Numbered from the stretch's first letter, positions 1-7,352 are shown. The stretch: DNA of 8,115 bases from Anaerolineales bacterium UBA6668 (GCA_002455215.1 DKKK01000021.1:28552-36666); one strand, 5' to 3'. A program made the numbers and translations. The notes: generated by a model from the sequence alone, not told the origin.

Positions 1-2675
1 TACGCACTTTCCCTAGCGTAGATATTATGGTCATCTTACTGACTACTCTATTGCCACAAATTGCGGCATTTCCAGCCAAACAAATATTTAAAGCCAACCC
101 GTTAGATTACACGGGTGGTCAAAATTTGACCATTACGGGGATTAACCTAGCTGTTATTTTCTTGATTTCTGCCGCGCTAGGTCTATTTTGGAACTGGCGG
201 CTATGGCTAGTTGCCAATGCCGTCTTTTGGGGCATTTTTGCATTTTTCTATACCACCATGTTTACCAATGGAGTCGGCTTCTTCAGCGGTACGGTTGGCT
301 CGTTGGGCTACTGGTTAGACCAACAGGAAGTAAAACGTGGCGGTCAGCCGTGGTATTACTATCTGTTGATAAACATGCCCGTCTACGAGTATTTGCCCAC
401 GCTTGGCATGTTGCTTGCCGCCACATTGGGAATCTTGCCCGCATGGAAGTGGTTAACAGTAGAGCTACCCGGTTATTTTAAGCGTCATGCGGAATATGCC
501 GGTGAAGCAAACACGAAAACTGAAATGGCGTTGGAAACCGCCGAAAATCAAGCGGTAAATTACTTCCCATTGCCCTTCTTTCTCTTGTTTTGGTCCGTTA
601 TGGCAATTTTTGCCTTCAGTTTTGCTGGTGAGAAGATGCCCTGGCTCACTGTCCACATTACCCTACCCATGATTTTACTTTCCGGTTGGGCTTTTGCCAT
701 CCTGCTGAAGCGCATTCGCTGGGCAAACCTACTGCAAAGCCAATGGGGTATGTTGCTCTTAATCCCACTTAATCTGTTTAGCCTGACAAGGTTGTTGGGT
801 GCTGTGCTGGCATCAACCACACGCCCATTTCAAGGCACAGAAACCGCTCAGTTAAACGCTACGACCAATTTCATCTTCTCCTTGCTATTCTTTGTCGCCA
901 CTGCCTATGTGCTTTACCTACGCATTCGCAAAGACGGTTTTCGCATGGTGGCAGATACGGTTGGGGCAGTGGTTTTTGCACTGCTGGTGATTTTAACCGC
1001 TCGCACCGCCTACTATGCCAACTACATCAATTTTGATAACCAAACCGAGTTTATCAACTATGCTTCCGGTGGACCGGGCAACCGCTACATCATGGACCAA
1101 GTGGAAGAAATCTCCATTCGCACCACCGGCGGCTTGGATTTGAAAGTCGCCTATGATGACGCATCGTCTTGGCCCATGACTTGGTATATGCGTAATTATA
1201 AAAATGCAGTGTTTTATGGCGGGGCGCCTTCTCGTACCAACTTGGATGGCGTACAGGTGATTATGGCAGGCAATAAAAACTGGCAAGCCGTAGAAGCCAT
1301 CACCCGAGACGATTACTACCAATTTGAGTATATTCGCATGTGGTGGCCCATGCAAGATTATTGGAACATGAAGTCATTTGCCGATGTTATCGAAGGCATG
1401 CCGTTGGCGCCAGGCACTTGTCGCCCACAGGATTCAGCCTATTATTCCAACTTGGCGAATCAAAATAGCACCACAGTACAAGAAGAAATTGCCAAAGACC
1501 GAGACGCACGCAAGCTACGGGAAAATTGTGCCAAAATTTGGGGTGGCATTTGGAGCAATGCCGAATATCGCCAAGCTTTGTGGGATATCTGGTGGAACCG
1601 TGACTATACCCAATACGGCGAATTGACCAGCACTGATTTTAGTTTGACCAATTGGCCCGTTTCAGACCGTATTCGCTTGTACATTCACCGCGATTTGGCG
1701 GCGAAAATGTGGTCACTCGGCGTGGGACCCCAAGCTTTGACCGAACCACCCCAACCGGATCCATTTGACCTAAACTTTAAAGCCGATTATGGTAGCTCAA
1801 TGAGTTTTGGCGCAGGCGCTTTCAGTTCTAACGACAGCCTAGCCAATCCCCGTGCCGTTGCAGTGGACGCACAAGGCAATGTGTATGTTGCCAATTCGGG
1901 CAAGCACAACGTGGTCGTGTTTAATGCGCAGGGCGAGCTAGTCCAAACACTGGGGCGCTCAGATATGCAGTTGGGCGCAGAAAAAGGGGAATTTAATGAG
2001 CCGTGGGGTGTGGCGCTAGATGCCGATGGCAATCTATATGTCAGTGACACATGGAATCATCGGGTGCAAAAATTCTCTCCCAAAGGCGAATTCCTGGCGA
2101 GTTGGGGTGTATTTAGCAATGACCCCACATCCAGCCCGCTCAACTTGTGGGGACCCCGTGGCATTGCTGTCAACCCGGTTACCAATCATGTCTATGTTGC
2201 TGATACCGGTAACAAGCGTATTGCCGTTTTTGATACCAATGGCGAACCGTTGTTTAGTATTGGGCAGGGTGGCGCGGAAGGTGGGCGCTTTGAAGAACCG
2301 GTGGGTCTAGCCTTTGATGCGGATGGCAATCTGTATGTCGCCGATACTTGGAATCGGCGCATTCAAGTGCTATCCGCCGATGGTACGTTTTTGCGCGAGT
2401 GGGAAGTGCCCGGCTGGGAAAGTGACACGCTCAACAACAAACCCTACCTAGCCGTTGACTCTACCAACCAGCGAGTTTACTTCTCTGACCCAGAAGGCTA
2501 TCGCATCTATGTTACGGACTTATCGGGCGTCCCGCAATTCTCGTTTGGTACATTTGGGCAGTCTGCTTCAACAGAACTCAACTTGCCATTTGGCGTGGCT
2601 GTGGATGCTGAAGGAAATGTCTACGTTTCTGATAGCGCAAACAACCGGGTACAGAAATTCCCCTTAATGAAATAG
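1..2675 (+). CDS. Agl23-like (TIGR03663) membrane glycosyltransferase with C-terminal NHL propeller, 5' partial
   Basis: This is the C-terminal part of a polytopic GT-C type glycosyltransferase-like protein related to the archaeal flippase-activity-associated protein Agl23. The family probably acts outside the membrane on lipid-linked sugars during surface glycan or glycoprotein assembly. The frame is open to the left edge and reads RTFPSVDI just before the ATG at 27. That is family sequence, so the true start and the first, probably catalytic, membrane helices lie outside the window. Numbering from the ATG at 27, I see GYWLDQQEVKRGGQPWYYY (94-112) and GEKMPWLTVHITLP (201-214), both hallmarks of the family. 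About seven hydrophobic helices lie between 37 and 330. An extracytoplasmic domain (about 335-600) contains WPMTWYMRNY (382-391) and RMWWPMQDYW (437-446). Six NHL repeats (607-882) follow. The stop at 2673 is followed by a strong terminator. Family assignment is fairly sure; substrate and exact role are unknown. Confidence 0.85.
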   Translation, partial: RTFPSVDIMVILLTTLLPQIAAFPAKQIFKANPLDYTGGQNLTITGINLAVIFLISAALGLFWNWRLWLVANAVFWGIFAFFYTTMFTNGVGFFSGTVGSLGYWLDQQEVKRGGQPWYYYLLINMPVYEYLPTLGMLLAATLGILPAWKWLTVELPGYFKRHAEYAGEANTKTEMALETAENQAVNYFPLPFFLLFWSVMAIFAFSFAGEKMPWLTVHITLPMILLSGWAFAILLKRIRWANLLQSQWGMLLLIPLNLFSLTRLLGAVLASTTRPFQGTETAQLNATTNFIFSLLFFVATAYVLYLRIRKDGFRMVADTVGAVVFALLVILTARTAYYANYINFDNQTEFINYASGGPGNRYIMDQVEEISIRTTGGLDLKVAYDDASSWPMTWYMRNYKNAVFYGGAPSRTNLDGVQVIMAGNKNWQAVEAITRDDYYQFEYIRMWWPMQDYWNMKSFADVIEGMPLAPGTCRPQDSAYYSNLANQNSTTVQEEIAKDRDARKLRENCAKIWGGIWSNAEYRQALWDIWWNRDYTQYGELTSTDFSLTNWPVSDRIRLYIHRDLAAKMWSLGVGPQALTEPPQPDPFDLNFKADYGSSMSFGAGAFSSNDSLANPRAVAVDAQGNVYVANSGKHNVVVFNAQGELVQTLGRSDMQLGAEKGEFNEPWGVALDADGNLYVSDTWNHRVQKFSPKGEFLASWGVFSNDPTSSPLNLWGPRGIAVNPVTNHVYVADTGNKRIAVFDTNGEPLFSIGQGGAEGGRFEEPVGLAFDADGNLYVADTWNRRIQVLSADGTFLREWEVPGWESDTLNNKPYLAVDSTNQRVYFSDPEGYRIYVTDLSGVPQFSFGTFGQSASTELNLPFGVAVDAEGNVYVSDSANNRVQKFPLMK
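1845..2672 (+). repeat. Six NHL repeats, predicted six-bladed beta-propeller
   Basis: Six degenerate repeats of about 45-50 residues begin near residues 607, 656, 707, 755, 806 and 851 (numbered from the ATG at 27). Most follow the pattern P-x-G-(I/V)-A-(V/L)-D, G-N-(L/V)-Y-V-(A/S)-D, N-x-R-(I/V)-Q. Examples are DADGNLYVSDTWNHRVQ in repeat 2 and DADGNLYVADTWNRRIQ in repeat 4. Repeat 5 is the most divergent (VYFSDPEGYRIYV). Six NHL units normally close into a propeller that binds protein, glycan or nucleic acid. Here it follows the extracytoplasmic domain of a membrane protein, so a surface-exposed binding module is the likely reading. Confidence 0.9.
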
Positions 2676-2692
2676 GCAATGACCAGCGCATT

Positions 2693-2736
2693 ACGCGCAA
2701 CCACCGAGCAGTCAGTGGTTGCGCGTTTTTTTCTTT
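2693..2736 (+). terminator. Rho-independent terminator after the Agl23-like gene
   Basis: A perfect 12-bp inverted repeat pairs ACGCGCAACCAC (2693-2704) with GTGGTTGCGCGT (2715-2726) around a 10-nt loop. It is followed by a T-rich tract, seven T from 2726, then C, then three T. It sits 17 bp past the stop codon, which is typical for an intrinsic terminator of + strand transcription. It should insulate the downstream gene, at least in part. Confidence 0.93.
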
Positions 2737-2748
2737 AACCGATGTTAC

Positions 2749-2768
2749 CTTCGGCGCATCTGCCGAAG
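2749..2768 (+). promoter_or_regulatory. Small hairpin in the leader of the AftB-like gene
   Basis: CTTCGGC (2749-2755) and GCCGAAG (2762-2768) form a 7-bp perfect stem with a 6-nt loop ending 7 nt before the ATG at 2776. The only Shine-Dalgarno-like bases for that ATG (GAAG, 2765-2768) lie in the 3' arm, so the structure could mask initiation if translation starts there. No T-tract follows, so it is not a terminator. The structure is clear on paper, but its function is conjecture. Confidence 0.4.
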
Positions 2769-2775
2769 ATAAACC

Positions 2776-4407
2776 ATGCCGAGTATTGTATTCTGCACGC
2801 ACGAAATGAACATCCCCAAAAAACACCCAGACCAAGCCGCAGGCAGTAACCCAAAACACAATTTTTTGATAATATTGGGTGTTTTCTTCTTGCAAGTTGT
2901 GGTTTTTCTGAAAAATGCTTGGATTTCTGAAGATGCCTACATCTTATTCCGCAGTGTTGAACAGTTTCATGCCGGATTCGGCCCGGTTTGGAACCAGTAC
3001 GAGCGTGTTCAGACCTTTACCAGCCCATTGTGGTATTGGCTGTTGGTGCTGATACATTTTTTCTCTCAAAATTTATTCGTCAATACGCTTCTGCTTTCGC
3101 TTGTTTGCCTAACCTTAACTTTACTCCTGCTCCAACGCTTATTTCCACAGTCGTATATCTTTGTCTTACTGGGCTTTTTCCTGCTTGCTTCAAACGCATT
3201 TTTTGATTTTACTTCGTCTGGTTTGGAAAATGGGCTGGCATATCTGGTTATTGCGGGATTGGTATATGCCTACCATCAGCTAACCACCAGTCAATCTCCA
3301 TCATTTTCTCAAGTAACACCATTTCTGCTTGGCGTGGGAATTTTGGTGTGTGTGCGCCATGACCTGCTTCTGTTATTCCTACCGGCATCGCTCTATGTCA
3401 TTGGGCGCTTCTGGCGCAAGCTCTCAATCGGGCAGTGGCTAATTGTAGGGTTTGTGAGTTTATTGCCACTGTTTGCTTGGAGTGTGTTTTCGGTACTGTA
3501 TTACGGTTTACTGTTTCCCAATACCTTCTATGCAAAACTCTTTACCGGCATAGAAAAAACGGCGCTTTGGTCGCGCTCCTTTTATTACTTTCGTTCTAGC
3601 TTCACCCATGACCCTATCACGCTCATGGTTATCGCGGTGGGAATTGGAGTAGGGCTGTGGAACTGGAAAAAAAGCTTTGCTTGGCTGGTGTTGGCGGGTG
3701 GCATTTGCTTGCACCTGCTCTACATTGTCAGCATTGGTGGGGATTTCATGCAAGGGCGGTTTTTCTCCTATGGCTACTTGCTGGCGGTTTGCCTGATTTT
3801 GCTGGGTTTCCCCACCCTGTTGCAAAAGTTCCCCCCGTGGAAAAATGTTCTGGCAAGCGGATTGGTCGCTTACGCGCTGTTATTTGTCCACACCCCGCTC
3901 AACAGCCCCATCTCATACAAAAACTTGGATGTTATTGATGGCGTAGCTGATGAACGCGGCGTTTATTATCCATTTACTTCTGTTTTTCAGTACTATGCCA
4001 GAAAAGACGGCGACTTTTTCTTGCCAGATCACCCGCTTTCGCTGGATGGCTATCACTTCCACCAGTCAGACCAGCAGGTGTTTGTACATGGCAATATTGG
4101 TTTGTTTGGTTACTTTGCTGGTTTGGATAAAATTATTATTGACCCCAATGGCTTATCTGACCCATTCTTGGCGCAACTGCCTATTGAAGGAGAATGGCGC
4201 GTAGGGCATTACTTTCGAAAACTGCCTGCTGGCTATTTGGAAAATATCCAAAATTCTGGTGGAAGTTTGGAAAATCCCGACCTAGACACCTTCTACCACG
4301 TCATCATTCTCGTCACACGCGATAAGAACTTCTTTTCACCGCAAAGGTTGCAGGCAATTTGGAAACTAAACACCGGCAGTTACCGCTATCTCATCGAAGA
4401 TAGATAA
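2776..4407 (+). CDS. AftB-like (GT89-type) GT-C membrane glycosyltransferase
   Basis: This 543-residue integral membrane protein should transfer a sugar from a polyprenyl-phosphate donor to an extracytoplasmic glycan. Its motifs match the AftB type of GT-C enzyme. WISEDAY (49-55) carries an acidic pair in the first external loop, with D53 the probable catalytic residue. Further matches are ERVQTFTSPLW (76-86), SSGLEN (147-152), YYGLLFPNTFYAK (242-254) and GGDFMQGRF (321-329). DPNGLSDPFLAQLP (456-469) lies in the soluble C-terminal domain. About ten hydrophobic helices span 29-373, followed by about 170 soluble residues. The gene lies 40 bp after a strong terminator, so it probably has its own promoter, which I could not find. 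An alternative start is the ATG at 2806 (residue 11), nearer the first helix; neither has a good ribosome-binding site. GT-C fold and AftB similarity are fairly sure. Arabinose as the sugar is not shown, because these motifs also occur in uncharacterised bacterial relatives. Confidence 0.8.
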   Translation: MPSIVFCTHEMNIPKKHPDQAAGSNPKHNFLIILGVFFLQVVVFLKNAWISEDAYILFRSVEQFHAGFGPVWNQYERVQTFTSPLWYWLLVLIHFFSQNLFVNTLLLSLVCLTLTLLLLQRLFPQSYIFVLLGFFLLASNAFFDFTSSGLENGLAYLVIAGLVYAYHQLTTSQSPSFSQVTPFLLGVGILVCVRHDLLLLFLPASLYVIGRFWRKLSIGQWLIVGFVSLLPLFAWSVFSVLYYGLLFPNTFYAKLFTGIEKTALWSRSFYYFRSSFTHDPITLMVIAVGIGVGLWNWKKSFAWLVLAGGICLHLLYIVSIGGDFMQGRFFSYGYLLAVCLILLGFPTLLQKFPPWKNVLASGLVAYALLFVHTPLNSPISYKNLDVIDGVADERGVYYPFTSVFQYYARKDGDFFLPDHPLSLDGYHFHQSDQQVFVHGNIGLFGYFAGLDKIIIDPNGLSDPFLAQLPIEGEWRVGHYFRKLPAGYLENIQNSGGSLENPDLDTFYHVIILVTRDKNFFSPQRLQAIWKLNTGSYRYLIEDR

Positions 4408-4498
4408 CTTAGTGGTGAATCTGACACTCGCCTACCACCGCTTCTTATCCACATTTCATTTCACCTTAGGGTAGCGTGAGAAAAGACATCTCGCTTAC

Positions 4499-4526
4499 TT
4501 TACATCCTTAAAAAATCCGGTACAAT
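4499..4526 (+). promoter_or_regulatory. Sigma70-type promoter for the GH31 gene
   Basis: TTTACA (4499-4504, five of six bases of the -35 consensus) is separated by 16 bp from TACAAT (4521-4526, five of six bases of the -10 consensus). Seven bases past the -10 box lies 4533, the A of the GH31 ATG, so the predicted transcript has little or no 5' leader. The rest of the gap (4408-4498) shows only weak inverted repeats and no clear terminator for the preceding gene. Confidence 0.65.
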
Positions 4527-4532
4527 CTCATA

Positions 4533-7319
4533 ATGCAAAATCAACCCGTATCGCCAATGTTCGGTATGCTTCAGAAGCGCGTTTTTTCCCTGAAGCGAAA
4601 AGGCATTATACGAAGTCTAGGTGAAAATTGCGCGTTTAATCTTAAGGAAAAAAGCGTAGCGCTCACCCATTTAAACGCTCTCTCCCTTCGTACCCCGTAT
4701 TATTTGTGGATTTGTTTCGCCTTGTCATTTGTATTTCTGGCATCCTGCAGTACGCCACCCAACTTGCCCAGTTCGCTAGCCACACCCGCCAGCCAGGCAA
4801 GAATCTACCAGATGCACAACCGCCTAACCGTACAAACCAAACTTGGCACTGTGCAAATTCACGCACTGACCGATTCCATTCTGCAAGTTGAGCTAACCGC
4901 CCAAATGCGGGATGTCTCACAATTTCCACCCATTCCCCACACATTGTCCGTCCTTGAGCAAGAATACAGTGGGGCGCAAGTGTGGCAGATACAAGGCACG
5001 CAGGCAGAAACCGCCGCCATGCGCATCATCGTCTCACCAGAAACGCTTTGCCTGGATGTGTATGACAAGCTGAACGCATCCGGAGAGCGGCTGACTGTGC
5101 TTTGTCCATTGCGGCTACAGGAAAATTGGAAAGGCTTTACCATTGACCCGTCAGGTGCAACCCAAGTGTATGGTTTGGGCGAACAGTTTGGCGATGCTAT
5201 ACAAGCCAATGGTGATTGGGTGGGGCGCAACCGCACCAATGGGGGAGACTTTGGCAATGCGTTGGTTTCTTGGCAGGGGGGGACTGTTGGCAATTTGCAA
5301 ATTCCGGTTGCTTACTTTCTCAAATCCAATGGGCTTAATTGGGCTTTGTTTTTAGACAATGCCTACAAGCAGAGTTGGAATTTTAGCGGCGGACCGTGGT
5401 ACGCCGAGATGTTTGGCGATGACATTCGTTTCTATCTATTAGCAGGCAAAGATTTGCCAGCGCTAAGGCAAAATTATTTGCAGTTGACAGGTCGCCCACC
5501 GGTTCCACCCAAAAAAATGTTTGGCATGTGGCTTTCGGAATATGGCTTTGATAATTGGGCAGAATTGGATGCCAAAGTGGCTACACTCACTGCGCAAGGT
5601 TTTCCGCTAGATGGTGCGGTGCTGGATTTGCAATGGTACGGCGGTGTGAAAGCCGATAGTGACGAAACCAACATTGGGAGCTTCACTTGGGATGAGCGTA
5701 ACTTCCCCGACCCCGTCACTGAAATTCAGCAATACTTGCAAAAAGGGGTCGGGCTAATGTTGATCGAGCAGTCTTACTTGGGTAAACAAGTGCCATCGGC
5801 AGATTATTGGGCAAAGGAAGGCTATCTGGTGCGGGCTTGCGCCGATTGTTCTCCCTTGTTTCTTAGCCAACCCATCTTTTGGGGGCATGGTTATATGCTA
5901 GACTGGACTAACCCCGCCGCCGCACTCGCATGGCACAACCAAAAACGCCAACCCCTGATAGATATGGGCATTTTGGGGCATTGGACCGATTTGGGCGAGC
6001 CAGAAACCTACGACCCCAACGCTATTTATCACGGCTATAGCGACACTCAACTGCGCCAGACACAATCGGATGTGCATAATTTGTACAATCTGTACTGGTC
6101 GGATGGCATTGCGCGGGGCTATGCCGAGAATAACAACGAACAGCGACTGTTTATTTTATCGCGCTCCGGGGCGGCGGGTAGCCAACGCTATGGCGTAGCT
6201 TTGTGGTCAGGGGATATCGCATCTAGTTTTGAGAGCCTAACGGTACAACAAAATGTACAAATGCACCTTTCCATGAGCGGCATTGACTATTTTGGCTCGG
6301 ATGTTGGCGGTTTTTGGCGTCAAGACATTGAAACAAATCTGCCATACGAAAAAGTGTTGAAAATCGAAGATGAACTCTATACACAATGGTTCGCCAACTC
6401 TGCCATGTTTGATGTGCCCCTGCGTCCGCATACACTAAACCTGTGCAATTGTGTGGAAACCGCCCCTGACCGCGTAGGTGATATCGCCAGCAATCTGGCA
6501 AACTTGCGTTTGCGCTACGCACTCATTCCCTACCTGTACTCACTTGCCCATCGCGCTTGGCTATACGGTGAGCCGTTATTTCCGCCTTTGGTTTATTATT
6601 ATCAAACCGACCCGCAGGTGGTTGGGCTGGCGCAAGACAAAATGATTGGACGAGATTTGCTGGTTGGTACGGCTTTTCAGCCGGGTCTGGAAACCGGACC
6701 AGTGTATTTACCGGCTGGCGACTGGGTGGATTTCTACACCAACCGTTGGATAGAAAGCCCGGGCGCCTATTTGGAAAATGTCTCATGGCGTGGGGAGAAT
6801 GGTAATTTTCGCTTGCCCATGTTTGCCCGTGCTGGCGCAATTATCCCGATGCAAGCCATTACACCCAATACCCGCGATGCGTTGGGCTTGCAAGCCGATG
6901 GCAGTGTGCAGAATCGGCTGGTTGTGCGCGTTTACCCAAGCCAGCAAGCCAGCGAATTTACCTTGTATGAAGATGATGGGCAAAGTATTGCCTATCAAAT
7001 GGGAGAAGTGCAAACCACGCGCATCTCCCAACTGCTGGATGGCAATCAAATCCGGATAGATTTATTTGCCGTGATGGGAACTTACCCATCTGCCCCGGCG
7101 GAACGTAGCCTGCAATTGCAAGTGATACTGCCAGCGGACTTTTCTGCCGCCAGTGTCACTTGGAATGATACACCACTCCCGGAAACCGCCAGTGATTTGC
7201 CCGACTTGGGCTGGAATAGCCAACTAGGTGTGGTCACTATCACCATTCCCAGCTATTCGCTTGCCAGTAACCAACAATTTGCCATACAATTGGGGAAGGT
7301 ATCAGCACCAGCTCGATAA
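4533..7319 (+). CDS. GH31 family alpha-glycosidase, predicted lipoprotein
   Basis: This 928-residue glycoside hydrolase of family 31 is a retaining enzyme cleaving or transferring alpha-linked sugars (glucosidase, xylosidase and galactosidase members exist). YGLGEQFG (213-220) marks the N-terminal beta-sandwich. MWLSEYG (332-338) and LDLQWYGG (364-371) begin the barrel. WTDLGEPE (484-491) holds the predicted nucleophile D486, and WSGD (558-561) the predicted acid/base D561. SRSGAAGSQRYG (543-554) and FGSDVGGFW (587-595) are further signatures. RAGAIIP and YEDDGQS (812-818) belong to the C-terminal sandwich domains. A hydrophobic segment (56-70) ends in the lipobox LASC (69-72), so C72 should be lipidated and the enzyme anchored outside the membrane. 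The 71-residue leader is unusually long, but no ATG or GTG lies between residue 12 and the lipobox, so 4533 is kept. CxxC (436-439) and CxC (638-640) could form disulfides. Substrate is unresolved. Confidence 0.93.
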   Translation: MQNQPVSPMFGMLQKRVFSLKRKGIIRSLGENCAFNLKEKSVALTHLNALSLRTPYYLWICFALSFVFLASCSTPPNLPSSLATPASQARIYQMHNRLTVQTKLGTVQIHALTDSILQVELTAQMRDVSQFPPIPHTLSVLEQEYSGAQVWQIQGTQAETAAMRIIVSPETLCLDVYDKLNASGERLTVLCPLRLQENWKGFTIDPSGATQVYGLGEQFGDAIQANGDWVGRNRTNGGDFGNALVSWQGGTVGNLQIPVAYFLKSNGLNWALFLDNAYKQSWNFSGGPWYAEMFGDDIRFYLLAGKDLPALRQNYLQLTGRPPVPPKKMFGMWLSEYGFDNWAELDAKVATLTAQGFPLDGAVLDLQWYGGVKADSDETNIGSFTWDERNFPDPVTEIQQYLQKGVGLMLIEQSYLGKQVPSADYWAKEGYLVRACADCSPLFLSQPIFWGHGYMLDWTNPAAALAWHNQKRQPLIDMGILGHWTDLGEPETYDPNAIYHGYSDTQLRQTQSDVHNLYNLYWSDGIARGYAENNNEQRLFILSRSGAAGSQRYGVALWSGDIASSFESLTVQQNVQMHLSMSGIDYFGSDVGGFWRQDIETNLPYEKVLKIEDELYTQWFANSAMFDVPLRPHTLNLCNCVETAPDRVGDIASNLANLRLRYALIPYLYSLAHRAWLYGEPLFPPLVYYYQTDPQVVGLAQDKMIGRDLLVGTAFQPGLETGPVYLPAGDWVDFYTNRWIESPGAYLENVSWRGENGNFRLPMFARAGAIIPMQAITPNTRDALGLQADGSVQNRLVVRVYPSQQASEFTLYEDDGQSIAYQMGEVQTTRISQLLDGNQIRIDLFAVMGTYPSAPAERSLQLQVILPADFSAASVTWNDTPLPETASDLPDLGWNSQLGVVTITIPSYSLASNQQFAIQLGKVSAPAR
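7261..7290 (+). promoter_or_regulatory. Candidate promoter for pepT inside the GH31 3' end
   Basis: TTGCCA (7261-7266) and TACAAT (7285-7290) each match five of six consensus bases and are 18 bp apart. The predicted start near 7297 leaves a leader of about 55 nt before the pepT ATG. The -10 hexamer is identical to that of the GH31 promoter. The element lies in coding sequence, and such matches arise by chance, so confidence is moderate. Read-through from the GH31 gene is the alternative, as I see no terminator in 7320-7352. Confidence 0.35.
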
Positions 7320-7352
7320 CACCGACCCAAAATTCCGATTCAAAACACAATC

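Noticed and set aside
993..1355. 120-codon open frame on the - strand
   Set aside because: It lies entirely inside the Agl23-like coding region, its translation resembles no known family, and the + strand protein has clear family motifs there.
1845..2672. Tandem DNA repeat or CRISPR-like array
   Set aside because: The periodicity is at protein level (NHL repeats) with variable unit lengths and diverged DNA, and has no spacer structure.
2578..2895. 105-codon - strand open frame spanning the terminator and the start of the AftB-like gene
   Set aside because: It overlaps two well-supported + strand genes and the terminator, and its product has no recognisable domain.
4408..4498. Terminator for the AftB-like gene
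   Set aside because: Only a 5-bp pairing (GTGGT with ACCAC) with a large loop and no T-tract is present, too weak to call.
4859..5293. 144-codon open frame on the - strand opposite the GH31 gene
   Set aside because: It is the antisense shadow of the GH31 N-terminal domain, with Ser/Cys/Pro-rich low-quality sequence and no independent start signals.
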